A stretch of DNA of 42,942 nucleotides from a virus, in the IMG/VR virus record IMGVR_UViG_3300045120_000409, positions 1-42,942 of that record, one strand, 5' to 3'. Under the pieces are notes generated by a model. The model searched no databases, had not been told where the DNA came from, and saw nothing but the letters and a program-made list of their open reading frames with translations. Every line of letters begins with the position of its first letter. Position 1 is the stretch's first letter. The position numbers and the translations under genes are program-made. This document shows, piece after piece, positions 17,283-25,708 of the stretch.

Positions 17283-18374
17283 TCAGCCTCGTCCGAAGCG
17301 ACGCGCGATCTCTTTGCGGTTGTAATACGCGACGTGTTCTTCGTCACTCGCGTCATCACCGGGAGGCGCATCGCTCATTTGGGGCACGCTCTCCACCCGC
17401 TGGACTGGAGGACGCGCTTTGGAAACGGGAACGGCCGCTGGCGCGGGGCGGGATGGTGATGGAGCCGCAGCCAGGGAAGCTTCGAGTCTGCCCATAGCCC
17501 GAAAGACCGCAATCGGGTGCAGCGTGAGCAGGCGCTGAAATTCGGTCGGGTGATCTTTGAGATGCCGCATCAACGCCACGGGGTTGTCCGCGTCGCTGAT
17601 GCAGTCGGCGATGACGTTGGCGGCCGACAGCGGCTCGTTGGGCGCGAGCATCGTGTGGACGGCCGACGGGCGCAGGTTCGTGATCGATTCCGGCAGCTCC
17701 TTCAGGAACGCTTCGAGCGCGCCCTTGTCGGGCAGCGCCTGCTGCATCCGCTGCGCGTAGGCCGACAGCCCCTGCTCGACCGTGCGGAGGTGGTGCTCGG
17801 CGGCCTGCTGCTGCTGTTCGGCGGCGCGCTGCTTCTGAAATTCCTGGCGCGCTTCCCACCGGCCGACATCACGCAAGTAGCGCGGGTCGTATTCGCCTGC
17901 GGGATACTTCGCCGCGTCCTTGGCGTCCGGCTCCGGGTCCGGCGGGGGCGCAGCGGCCTGCGGGACGCGCGCCTGCGGCACAGGCTGCGGCGGCATCGGC
18001 GCTGCCGGTGGCGACGGCTTCCGCGCTGCCTCCAGCTCGGCCTTCAGGCGCGCGTTTTCGGCGGTGACGGTGTCGCGCTCACGCTTGGCGGCCGCTTCTT
18101 TCGCGGTCGCGTCTTCCATGCGGGCGACGGCACTGTGACGACGGCTCTGGCTCTTGCTGGTGAATTTCCCGGAGGGGTCGCGCGGCGGCGGCGGCTGTTC
18201 AGCGGTCTCGCTGTGTTTATCGATAGCTGTATCCAGCGCGTCGAGACTTTTCGATAGTTCGTCCGTCGTGCCGGTGTTGCTCTCGACGGTGATGCCGTCG
18301 CGCGTGTCGTAGACGGACCCCGGCTGATTCGGCGTCTGCGGGAGATCGGGTAGCGGGGGTTGCGTCTCGGCCAT
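17283..18374 (-). CDS. Scaffold protein
   Basis: The 363-residue protein is acidic and Pro/Ala/Gln-rich. Long coiled-coil stretches occupy about residues 85-120 (AAAKRERDTVTAENARLKAE) and the QKQRAAEQQQQAAEHHL region, and the C-terminus is basic (YYNRKEIARRFGRG). P22 gp8 scaffold also binds coat through a basic C-terminal helix-turn-helix. Its place directly before the coat gene fits. The ribosome site (CGGAG) is only about 2 bases from the ATG and lies just after a strong hairpin, so expression may be adjusted there. Confidence 0.8.
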   Translation of the reverse strand: MAETQPPLPDLPQTPNQPGSVYDTRDGITVESNTGTTDELSKSLDALDTAIDKHSETAEQPPPPRDPSGKFTSKSQSRRHSAVARMEDATAKEAAAKRERDTVTAENARLKAELEAARKPSPPAAPMPPQPVPQARVPQAAAPPPDPEPDAKDAAKYPAGEYDPRYLRDVGRWEARQEFQKQRAAEQQQQAAEHHLRTVEQGLSAYAQRMQQALPDKGALEAFLKELPESITNLRPSAVHTMLAPNEPLSAANVIADCISDADNPVALMRHLKDHPTEFQRLLTLHPIAVFRAMGRLEASLAAAPSPSRPAPAAVPVSKARPPVQRVESVPQMSDAPPGDDASDEEHVAYYNRKEIARRFGRG

Positions 18375-18397
18375 AACTCCGTTCTGTGACCCACAAA

Positions 18398-18452
18398 AGA
18401 AAAAGCGCCCTGCATCGCCGGTTGGAAACCGGAAATACAGAGCGCCTTTTCT
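18398..18452 (-). terminator. Strong hairpin terminator/attenuator before the scaffold gene
   Basis: Stem strands 18398-18412 and 18438-18452 pair over 15 positions with few mismatches, and the loop holds its own CCGGTT/AACCGG stem. Read leftward it is followed by CTTTTTCTTTTG. Only about 24 bases separate it from the scaffold ATG, too few for a promoter. Transcripts reaching scaffold and coat must therefore read through it. The 210-base gap 18375-18584 also holds the hairpin at 18496-18514 and no gene. Confidence 0.75.
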
Positions 18453-18495
18453 CTGTGTGCCCTTGTCGGCGCGCGACCCTGGCTCGGTCGTGTCA

Positions 18496-18514
18496 GGCGA
18501 GGAGCTACCTCGCC
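18496..18514 (-). promoter_or_regulatory. Perfect hairpin in scaffold leader
   Basis: GGCGAGG (18496-18502) and CCTCGCC (18508-18514) form a perfect 7-bp stem with a 5-base loop. It lies upstream of the terminator-like hairpin in the leader of the scaffold-coat genes. It could modulate formation of that hairpin or pausing; this is inference from position. Confidence 0.45.
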
Positions 18515-18584
18515 TCCAGCGCGCCGTGCAAAATTAAATTACCGCCCTACACTCTCCACGGCGTCGGCACGCGGTGCAAACGCA

Positions 18585-18791
18585 CTACCGTCCCTTGCGC
18601 GGATGCAGATACCCGCCGAGGTTCCGGTGCGGGTGCGGCACATGCGCGGGCTTCCCCTTCATCGAGCCCGACGCGAAGTCATGGAGCTGCTGGTGCGTCA
18701 TGCTCTGGCGCAGCGCCTTCGCCATCGGGAACGACGCGCCGTGCTCGGCGGCCGCCATCAACCGTTGCTGGGCCTTGGATTTGCTCGGCAT
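18585..18791 (-). CDS. Small conserved phage protein (DUF3008-like)
   Basis: The 68-residue protein starts MPSKSKAQQRLMAAAEHG, a start shared by small DUF3008-type proteins of phages and bacteria. It is basic and His-rich at the C-terminus (KPAHVPHPHRNLGGYLHPRK). A good ribosome site (AAGAGGGAAG) precedes the ATG. The function is unknown; its place between portal and scaffold genes suggests a head-related role. Confidence 0.65.
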   Translation of the reverse strand: MPSKSKAQQRLMAAAEHGASFPMAKALRQSMTHQQLHDFASGSMKGKPAHVPHPHRNLGGYLHPRKGR

Positions 18792-18836
18792 GATGCTTCC
18801 CTCTTACCGCTTGGGTCGTGCTAACATAGAGCTGCG

Positions 18837-19097
18837 ATGACTGTCCTCGATGATCGCGACCGTTTCCGTCGCCACGCCGCGCAGATGGCGGGGATGGTGG
18901 CCTACGCCCGCAACCGCTCGCGCAACTACTGGCACGGGCAGGCCTCACTCTGCGCCGCCGCTGGCGACGATGCGGGGGCGGCGTATGCGACGACGCGCGC
19001 GACCACCGAGGTCACATCTCGTTACTCCGAGCCTGCGGCTGTTGTTGCCATAGCTGATAAGCGACCATCCCCACCGGGGTCCCCAGAAGAGCCGTAA
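18837..19097 (+). CDS. Small rightward gene inside the late operon (moron candidate)
   Basis: The 86-residue reading frame runs against the surrounding operon and fills an otherwise empty 220-base gap (18792-19011), overlapping the end of the leftward 704-residue gene by 86 bases. The protein is helical and basic at the start (DRDRFRRHAAQMAGMVAYAR), and its codons show the strong G/C third-position bias of real genes here. A TAACAT box at 18822-18827 would place the transcription start about 3 bases before the ATG; no ribosome site is seen. It could be a self-transcribed cargo gene. The C-terminal 28 residues are antisense to another gene and less certain. Confidence 0.45.
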   Translation: MTVLDDRDRFRRHAAQMAGMVAYARNRSRNYWHGQASLCAAAGDDAGAAYATTRATTEVTSRYSEPAAVVAIADKRPSPPGSPEEP

Positions 19098-21126
19098 GCA
19101 GCTCCGCGTCGCCGTTGCGGAGCCGCTTCTCCATCTCCGCGACGGTGATGCCCCACGCCTTCGCTTTCTCCGCGATCATCGCTTCGAAAATTCCGGCAAA
19201 TCCCTGCGACGCGTCGGGAATCGTGTGCGACGGGTGCTTCATCCCGTAGAGCTGCCCGGTTTTCTTGATCGTGTCGCCGATGCCTTCCCAGACGTAGGCG
19301 CTGAAGCGCCCGAGCGGCATGTTGTGGCGCTTCGCGCCGGTTCGCACCGCGTTCTCGATGAGCGCGTAGGGGCTCACGCTCTTGCTGCCCATCGTGCCCG
19401 GCACTTTGTCCTTCGTGGCGTCCACGTAGATGCCACGCGGCCAGTCCTCAGCGAGCTTCGCGTAGCGCCGGTCATATACGCCGACGTCGTGGCCCGTGAG
19501 CGCGTGGAACATGTCGTTGACTTTGTCTTTTTGCAGCCCGGCGTAATCGCCAGCGGCGGCGCGCTGCAGATTCGGCCCGCGCGTGGTCTCCATCGGCATT
19601 CGCGTGCCGGGCGCGTTGAAATCGCCGGGCGTCATCGCGCCCATCGACGTTTTCAGGTGACCGACGGCCGTCTCGGGAATGCGGAAACCTTCCTGCAGAA
19701 TCGGCTCGTTCTTGATCAGCCGCCGCAAATACTCTGAGGCGGCGCGGAGGTTATGCACGGGCGCGCTGGCGGGCGAGGTCGAGGCGAGCATCGCGGCGAG
19801 CGGCGCGACGCGCTCCTTGCCGTAGACGCGTTCGAGGGGCCCGCCGTAGAGGTTCCACCACTCTTTGCCGTTCATCACCGGCACGCCCTTCTGATACATC
19901 TCATCGAGGCGCTGCTGAAATTCGGGGCTGTTCAAAAATTCCGCGAGGTTGCCGACGGGGACGTTCTCCGCGTCCGCAAGGTTGAACCCCGCGATCTGTG
20001 GCATCTCCCACTTGCCGCCCTTCCGCACCGCGCTGCCCTTCGGCTGCGACTGCTGCACCGCGTTCATCACGGCCTGACGCGGCGTCTCGTGTTTTTGCGC
20101 GACGTCGAGATAGACGATCTTCTTTCCGCTCGCGTCGGTGTCAATCCAGGTGCCGAGCGCCAGATCAGGATGCTGCGCGAACGTGTCGGCGTGTTGTTCG
20201 AGATACGCCTTCACGTCCTTCGGCGTGAAATCGGCCAGCGGAATCGCTTTCGTGTTGCCGCTCTGGTTGCTGTATTTCCCCATCATCACGCCCGTGTTGC
20301 CCTCGAAGGGCAGCTCGACGCGGCCACTGAGCGGATACGTCGTCGTGCCGGGGAGCACGAGCGTGCGGTCGTGGATGTCGGTGGCGAGCTTGTCGAAGGC
20401 CGACGCCATGCTGCGATTCGCGCCGGTCAGCGTGACCTCCGGCGTGTGCGTCGCGAGCGCTTTTGCCATTTCCGGGTAGCGGCCCGCGAGGGTCGCGAGC
20501 GCTTTCTCGACTGTCGGCGCGGCCTTCGCGGCCTCGACAGCGGCCCGCAGTTTGTTCACGCCGCCCGGTATCGCCATCGCGCCCATCACCCCGAGCTTGC
20601 CGAGGTCACTCACTGCGCCCTCGCCGCCGAGGAAGTTGCCGGGGTCGAGCGTGAGATCAGCCATCAGGCCCGAGATCGGATCGACGGTGACTCCGCGCTT
20701 CGCCAGCTCTTTGGTCGGCGAGCTGAAGTCCTGCTGCTCGTGCTTCTGGAAGACCGACCCCGGCACTTTTTTGAGCGCCTCCCACGCGGCGAGACCGGCG
20801 CGTCCGAGCTGCCCAGGCGCATCGAGCAGTGAGCCGAGCGCCGCAGCGGTCGGTGCCATCGTCGCGCCGCCGAGCGTGCCGACGACGCTCCGCAGGCCGG
20901 GAATCACCGGCGGCTGATAGCTCGGTGCGTGCGGATCGGCCTCCAGCCCCGGCGCGGCCTCGCGCAGCGGCAATTGCGCCTGCGCCTGCGCGAGCGAGAT
21001 TTGCGCGGGCTCTGGGCCACCGACCACCTGCGGGCCCGTGATGTTCAGATGAAACGGATCGGCGTCGCCGCCGGGCTCGCCCAGCATGTGCTTCGCGAGC
21101 AGGAGCAGCGGATCACTCGCTGGCAT
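19012..21126 (-). CDS. Large protein of unknown function between portal and scaffold
   Basis: The 704-residue protein has a disordered N-terminus (about residues 1-75), then a Gly/Ala-rich helical part. A large globular C-terminal part includes KEWWNLYGGPLERVYGKERV, then LAAMLASTSPASAPVHNLRA. That last pattern, N-x-A after AxTSP, occurs in uncharacterised phage structural proteins (DUF7178-like, from memory). It takes the place where many phages carry a MuF-type minor head protein, so a packaged protein or effector is plausible. GGAG lies 7 bases before the ATG, which overlaps the portal gene end by 14 bases. Confidence 0.65.
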   Translation of the reverse strand: MPASDPLLLLAKHMLGEPGGDADPFHLNITGPQVVGGPEPAQISLAQAQAQLPLREAAPGLEADPHAPSYQPPVIPGLRSVVGTLGGATMAPTAAALGSLLDAPGQLGRAGLAAWEALKKVPGSVFQKHEQQDFSSPTKELAKRGVTVDPISGLMADLTLDPGNFLGGEGAVSDLGKLGVMGAMAIPGGVNKLRAAVEAAKAAPTVEKALATLAGRYPEMAKALATHTPEVTLTGANRSMASAFDKLATDIHDRTLVLPGTTTYPLSGRVELPFEGNTGVMMGKYSNQSGNTKAIPLADFTPKDVKAYLEQHADTFAQHPDLALGTWIDTDASGKKIVYLDVAQKHETPRQAVMNAVQQSQPKGSAVRKGGKWEMPQIAGFNLADAENVPVGNLAEFLNSPEFQQRLDEMYQKGVPVMNGKEWWNLYGGPLERVYGKERVAPLAAMLASTSPASAPVHNLRAASEYLRRLIKNEPILQEGFRIPETAVGHLKTSMGAMTPGDFNAPGTRMPMETTRGPNLQRAAAGDYAGLQKDKVNDMFHALTGHDVGVYDRRYAKLAEDWPRGIYVDATKDKVPGTMGSKSVSPYALIENAVRTGAKRHNMPLGRFSAYVWEGIGDTIKKTGQLYGMKHPSHTIPDASQGFAGIFEAMIAEKAKAWGITVAEMEKRLRNGDAELLTALLGTPVGMVAYQLWQQQPQARSNEM

Positions 21127-23419
21127 TGCCCGGCTCCGGCCGCGTGGCCGCCGCTGCAGCGGCTTGCGCGGCTTCGTGCGCGCGGTCCATCACACCTTCT
21201 TGCTGCGCGCGAGCGCTCTCCGCTCCGGCCATGCCCACTTCGTGCGCGCGGTCGCCCGCGAGCTGCGCCTGGGCGCTGGCGTCGTTTGCGGCCGCCATCG
21301 ACAGCTCGTGCGCGCGGTCGCCTCCCAGTTGCGTCTGCGCGCTCGCGTCGTCGGCGGCGGCCAGTCCAGTCTCGTGCGCGCGGTCGGCTTCGGCTTGTGC
21401 CTCATCGAACGCGTGCTGCATCCCGAGTGCGATCTGTTCGTTCTGCGCTTCCATCTGCACGACGGCTCCGCGCGCGGCGGCCTGAATTTTCGCGACCGCG
21501 ATCTGCGTCGCGTCTTTCATCGTCTGCAGTTGCAGGTCCTTGTCGGCCGCGATCTTCGCTTTCTGGATATCGCCCTGCACCTTGACCATGTCGGTCTGCA
21601 GCGCCTGCTGCGCTTCCTGCAGTTGCTGCTGCATTTGCTGCATCGCCTGCTGCAGTTGCGCGTTTTTCGCCTGCAGCGTCTGTGGCGACTGCTCGGGCGC
21701 GTCCTGGAGCTGCGGCGGCACCATCTTCTCGGCGCGCTCGATGGCTTCGGGCGGGAAATTGTTCGCGCGCAGGAAAAACGGCAGGAAGGCCGGAATCACC
21801 TGCGGGTCGGCCTTGAACAGCTCGGTGTATTGCGCGCTCTGCGCTTCGTTCTGCGTCGCGAAGCCCTCGCCGACGGTCGCCACCACGCTATACACGCCGC
21901 GCGTCAAGTCGTGATACTGCGCTTGCGGCGGGACCGGCATCCCGTCTGGCACTGGCTGCGGGCGGCCCGTCGCCGGATTCGGGACATACGGGTGATTGAT
22001 CATCACCGGCCGCGTTTTCCCTTCGTGGTTGCGGACACGAATCACGCGGCCGGGCCGGTCATAGACCTTCGGAATGAGGTCGAGCACGACCATCGCTTCA
22101 TACGGCAGCGAGATGTCCACGAAGTTGTAGAGGAAATCGGAGCGCCCGGCTTCGCCCGCCTGGGCAATCGAGCCGATGGTCTGATGCGCGACGCGCTGCT
22201 TCGCGAGCTGCTCGATGCGCGACTGATCGACCGTCGTCGTCGCGTCCTGGATGAAGCCGCCCGCGAGCTGCAGGAGCTGGAGGTCGCCGGAGATGTTCAC
22301 GCCGCTCGTGTTCTTTTGCGGCGGCGGCACCATCTGGCCCTGCATCATCACCGGCTTGTAGGTGAGCATCGGGAAATTTCGCACCGCGCTCATCTGCCAT
22401 TCCAGCTCGTGGCCTTCGTCCTGGCCTTCGGCCGCAATCCACGGCGCTTTCGTGTCGAGGCCCACCTTCTCCACGACGTTGCTCGCCGCGACGTCGAACA
22501 GCCGCTGCCCGTCTTTTGCCGGGCCGATCACGCCTTGCCACCGGCGCGAGCCATCGTACGGAATCAGCTCGCGGCCGATCACCGGCACGAGCGGAATGTA
22601 TTTGCCGTCCCACTCGGTCTCGGCTTCGAGCGTCTCGATGGCGTTGATCACCGAGTAGAACACCTTGCGGATCTGGCCGGTCTCGGTTTTTTCGACCTTC
22701 ACGCACCAGTAGCCCGCGACGAGATACGCGCTGCTCTCGTCGTCGTCGCCGGTGATCCAGTCGGGCATCTGATGCGCGAGCGATTCCAGCTCTTCATCCG
22801 ACATCGTGACGAAATTGCTGTCAGGATATTTTTCGTCGTAGAGCGTTTTCGGAATCCACGCGGCCTCGAACGCGAAGCGCATGTCGCTGAAGTCGGGCTC
22901 GGTCGCGAACGGATCGAAATGCGCGCAGCTTTGGTCGAGCAGGCGCTTGATCACGATCTTCTGGTCGCCGGGGACCGGGCTGTCGAGGTCGTAGACCTTG
23001 TCGATCTTGTAGGCTCCGCGTCCGCACTTGTAGGCCCGTTGATACGCCCAGTTGCGCGCCAGATTCGCGCGGCTCGTCGTCTCGATGTGGCGATACAAAT
23101 CCTGAATGACGCGCGCGGTTTGCTCGTCGGCATCGTCGGTTTCGGCGTGAATTTGAATGCCCAGGTGCGCCGAGCGCATCTGGTTGTCGAGCATCTGAAA
23201 CGTCTGATCGAGTTTGGGAATCGAGAGCATCGGGCGCGGAGGCACGGGGACGTTGTTGATAATTTGTCCCTTGCGCGCGTCCTGCCACTCAGACGGCCAG
23301 TGGTTCTCGGGAATTTGAAACGCGAGGTCGTCGCGCTCGCGGTCCACTTGGGCCTTGAACGCGTCAGCGCAGAGCTGGAAGCGCGCGAGCGCCTGCTTGT
23401 GGACGTCCGTCTCAGCCAT
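21113..23419 (-). CDS. Portal protein, P22 family, with repeat-built C-terminal barrel
   Basis: The 768-residue protein is the dodecameric portal through which DNA is packaged and released. P22-type features include IPENHWPSEWQDARKGQ near the start, YRHIETTSRANLARNWAYQR and FVDISLPYEAMVVLDLIPKV. P22 gp1 is 725 residues. The C-terminal 170 residues form a continuous predicted helix: a Gln-rich coiled coil (LQQAMQQMQQQLQEAQQAL), then four 22-residue units beginning DRAHE. P22 has a long helical barrel here. The stop codon lies inside the next gene. Confidence 0.88.
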   Translation of the reverse strand: MAETDVHKQALARFQLCADAFKAQVDRERDDLAFQIPENHWPSEWQDARKGQIINNVPVPPRPMLSIPKLDQTFQMLDNQMRSAHLGIQIHAETDDADEQTARVIQDLYRHIETTSRANLARNWAYQRAYKCGRGAYKIDKVYDLDSPVPGDQKIVIKRLLDQSCAHFDPFATEPDFSDMRFAFEAAWIPKTLYDEKYPDSNFVTMSDEELESLAHQMPDWITGDDDESSAYLVAGYWCVKVEKTETGQIRKVFYSVINAIETLEAETEWDGKYIPLVPVIGRELIPYDGSRRWQGVIGPAKDGQRLFDVAASNVVEKVGLDTKAPWIAAEGQDEGHELEWQMSAVRNFPMLTYKPVMMQGQMVPPPQKNTSGVNISGDLQLLQLAGGFIQDATTTVDQSRIEQLAKQRVAHQTIGSIAQAGEAGRSDFLYNFVDISLPYEAMVVLDLIPKVYDRPGRVIRVRNHEGKTRPVMINHPYVPNPATGRPQPVPDGMPVPPQAQYHDLTRGVYSVVATVGEGFATQNEAQSAQYTELFKADPQVIPAFLPFFLRANNFPPEAIERAEKMVPPQLQDAPEQSPQTLQAKNAQLQQAMQQMQQQLQEAQQALQTDMVKVQGDIQKAKIAADKDLQLQTMKDATQIAVAKIQAAARGAVVQMEAQNEQIALGMQHAFDEAQAEADRAHETGLAAADDASAQTQLGGDRAHELSMAAANDASAQAQLAGDRAHEVGMAGAESARAQQEGVMDRAHEAAQAAAAAATRPEPGNASE
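21116..21385 (-). repeat. Four 22-residue (66-bp) repeats in the portal C-terminus
   Basis: Three exact-length units (21320-21385, 21254-21319, 21188-21253) and a fourth degenerate unit (21116-21187) each start with the residues DRAHE. The first two units share the pattern DRAHExxxAAAxDASAQxQL. A 22-residue period equals two hendecads, the repeat of nearly straight coiled coils. Confidence 0.85.
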
Positions 23420-23660
23420 AGAGCGCCACGAGGCCGGTCGCGCTGGTGCCCGTCGCGTTCAGGCGTCGCACCGCGAGCGGCAACCACGTTCCGGCGGGCA
23501 CGGCGAGGAAGTTGACGACGACGCCGTTCTGCATCACGGCCGCGACGTTGCCGACGCCGCCCACCCAGATGGCGCTCGTGAGCTGCGGACGCGGGAGATC
23601 GACGCTGTCGGACGGCGTGATCGGGTCGAAGATGTTGTAACTGGTCGTGGGCGATGTCAT
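23412..23660 (-). CDS. Small conserved phage virion-type protein
   Basis: The 82-residue protein (FDPITPSDSVDLPRP, AIWVGGVGNVAAVMQNGVVV, VPAGTWLP, RRLNATGTSATGLVALYG) matches the style of a small beta-sandwich protein found next to head genes in many phages. The pattern F-PITPSDSxDLP and a C-terminal TGTxATGLVALY are typical. Its role is unknown; a decoration or spike protein is possible. It overlaps portal by 8 bases and its upstream neighbour by ATGA. Confidence 0.68.
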   Translation of the reverse strand: MTSPTTSYNIFDPITPSDSVDLPRPQLTSAIWVGGVGNVAAVMQNGVVVNFLAVPAGTWLPLAVRRLNATGTSATGLVALYG

Positions 23661-23998
23661 GGCGCAGTAGTGTGCGGTGCAGCTCGGAACTTCGCCAAAT
23701 ACATGCGGAGGCGTTCACGCGCCTCTTCCACCGCTTCCCCTTCGGTGTCGAAGCGTCCCATGTCAAGTGAGAAAAATTCTCGTCCGCTGGGTGACTGGAG
23801 CACGATGAAGTCTTCGCAGGCGAGCCCGCCGGTGTCGATGGTGATGGGTGAGGCGACCGACTCGATGTAGCCATCGTCGTTGTCGCGCTCTACCGACCAC
23901 GCGACAATCGGCAGATATTCGATGATGTCTTCCCACACCCGCAGCAAGAGGTGGGGGCCCGACGCGTTGGGGATGGTCACTCGGCTCATACGGCTCAT
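23657..23998 (-). CDS. Hypothetical protein in the terminase-portal interval
   Basis: The 113-residue acidic protein begins MSRMSRVTIPNASGPHLLLR. It ends with a helical segment after EGEAVEEARERLRMYLAKF and looks like a small alpha/beta domain (FIVLQSPSGREFFSLDMGRF). ATG at 23998 has GGGAG about 8 bases upstream; the longer frame upstream overlaps terminase and lacks a ribosome site. The function is unknown. Confidence 0.58.
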   Translation of the reverse strand: MSRMSRVTIPNASGPHLLLRVWEDIIEYLPIVAWSVERDNDDGYIESVASPITIDTGGLACEDFIVLQSPSGREFFSLDMGRFDTEGEAVEEARERLRMYLAKFRAAPHTTAP

Positions 23999-24003
23999 AC
24001 GCC

Positions 24004-24087
24004 TCACTCCCACTTCCATCGGCTGTCGATGAAGAAGCAGATGACGAGGCCGACGAGCACGCCGATGCCGAACCAGACCCACGTCAT
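24004..24087 (-). CDS. 27-residue membrane peptide after terminase
   Basis: The peptide has an aromatic N-terminus (MTWVWFG), one hydrophobic helix (IGVLVGLVICFFI) and a charged C-terminus (DSRWKWE). Its ATG overlaps the stop of the large terminase gene as ATGA, and its stop lies 5 bases before the next start, so it sits exactly in the operon reading pattern. One-helix peptides of this size are easily missed. The function is unknown. Confidence 0.55.
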   Translation of the reverse strand: MTWVWFGIGVLVGLVICFFIDSRWKWE

Positions 24088-25577
24088 ACGCCTGCCCACG
24101 ACGCGCCCATCGTGAAGCCCGGCGCACGTTTGCGCGTGTAGACGCCGACCGGCTGCGCGAACGTCAGCGAGAGCGCGTCGGCATCGTCGGGGGACGCGAG
24201 GCCGCGCTTCTGGATGGAATCTTTCGATTCGATCACGAGCTGGTCCTTGTTGTTCAGGTGATAGCCAGGGCCGGTCAAGTCGGCCTCAAGGCGCGCGTCT
24301 TTCGGGATGGCTCCGCGCAAGAGCCAGTCCTTCATCCGCGCCCACTGATACGCGCGCTGGTTGCTCTGGTGGAGATCGGCGCTCGGGCCGCCGAAGTTGA
24401 TCTCGTGGACGTTCTTGTAGCCCATCGTGTTCAGGCGCTCGACCACCGGTGAGCCGAAGGCTGAATCGACAAACATCGTGTGGACCTTGCGCTCGGGCTG
24501 CTCATCGCGCAGCACTTCGGCGAGCATCGTGATGAGCCGTTGCCGGTCGCGCGTCTCCTGGCCGGAGAGTCGGAGGAACGGACGGGCCCGTGCGTCCTGG
24601 CCGCGCCGGAACGCACACACGGTCCACGCGGCCCCGCCGCCGCTGACGTCGACTCCGGCAATCAATGGCTCGTCGTGGAGCGGATCGACGTGGCGCTTCT
24701 GCGCGGCATAGACGCGCGTGGCATCGATGAACTGCGCGTCACTCGCACTGGGCGGCAGGCCTCTGACACGGACGCGCACGAAGTCGGAGTCGGCTCCGTA
24801 TTCGGCAATCCACTCATCGATGAGCACTTTGTTGGTAAAGCGCACATCGCGGGCATCGACCACACGGACCAGATACTTGTCACGGGCCCGACCAAAACAC
24901 GCCTCGTAGAAGCTGCCGCTATTGCGCGTCGGATTCCCAAAGAGAAATTGGAACGGCTCGCCGTCGGTGAGGCCGCCCTCTTCGACTTCGTGGATGACAT
25001 CGGGCACCGCGCTGTCTTCGTCGTTGATGTAGAAGCTGCTGCTGCTGGCCGCGTGCTGTCCGGCGAAGGCCTCTGAGTTTTCTTCCTTGCAGGTTTGCGC
25101 GGTGCAGAACCAGCTCTCTTTGAAGCTCGGGTGATAGAGGCGCTCGCTGTTGATGACAAACCAGTGGCCGGTGAGGCAGCGCTTCGTCCACACCTGGAGC
25201 GACGCCCAGGTTTTCGTCTGGAGCTGCGTGCTGGTGTTCGCGGTGATGGTGCCCTGCGCGTGCGGCCGCGTGCTCATGATCCAGTTCACGAGCCACGCCT
25301 GCAGTGTGGATTTGCCGATGCCGTGGCCGGACGACACCGCGCAGCGCACGGGCCGCACCGCGTTGTGACCGTCGAACGCGTTCTGCTTCACGGCCTCGCC
25401 GATGCTGACGAGCAGCTCGCGCTGCCAGACGTCAGGACCGGGATGGTCTTTCAGCGGGCCGGGCTCGCCCCAGGGATAACAGAGCAGGACGAAGCGCAGC
25501 GGGTCGTGATAGCAGGACGCGACCAGATCCGCCAGTTCGAGATCGGCTTTGCTGAGTTTGGCGGGGACCGGCGGCAT
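24084..25577 (-). CDS. terL: Terminase large subunit
   Basis: The 497-residue protein is the packaging motor. Walker A is at residues 83-91 (SGHGIGKST), and a Walker-B-like FYINDEDSA lies at 182-190 with Asp186 and Glu187. The RNase-H-like nuclease domain begins at LIAGVDVSGGG (Asp310) and continues through TMFVDSAFGSPV to the acidic PDDADALSLTF near the C-terminus. It follows the small subunit gene, with a 131-base gap (25578-25708) in which I see no gene. Confidence 0.93.
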   Translation of the reverse strand: MPPVPAKLSKADLELADLVASCYHDPLRFVLLCYPWGEPGPLKDHPGPDVWQRELLVSIGEAVKQNAFDGHNAVRPVRCAVSSGHGIGKSTLQAWLVNWIMSTRPHAQGTITANTSTQLQTKTWASLQVWTKRCLTGHWFVINSERLYHPSFKESWFCTAQTCKEENSEAFAGQHAASSSSFYINDEDSAVPDVIHEVEEGGLTDGEPFQFLFGNPTRNSGSFYEACFGRARDKYLVRVVDARDVRFTNKVLIDEWIAEYGADSDFVRVRVRGLPPSASDAQFIDATRVYAAQKRHVDPLHDEPLIAGVDVSGGGAAWTVCAFRRGQDARARPFLRLSGQETRDRQRLITMLAEVLRDEQPERKVHTMFVDSAFGSPVVERLNTMGYKNVHEINFGGPSADLHQSNQRAYQWARMKDWLLRGAIPKDARLEADLTGPGYHLNNKDQLVIESKDSIQKRGLASPDDADALSLTFAQPVGVYTRKRAPGFTMGASWAGV

Positions 25578-25708
25578 CTGGTGCGCTCGTGTGGAGCTAG
25601 CCCACGTTGACAGCCGCCGTGCTCGCGGTTATCCACCGCGTCTCCGACGACCACTGCCGGACTGCGACCGGCGAGCGCAGAAATTTTGTCGCCCGCGACA
25701 CAAACAGT

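Noticed and set aside
18803-18825. Partial match (minus strand) to the shared AAGCGCTT promoter block
   Set aside because: Only about 15 of 20 positions match, the palindrome is broken and no -10 follows.
21086-23515. 809-codon open frame on the plus strand
   Set aside because: It is antisense to the portal gene, which has clear family motifs.
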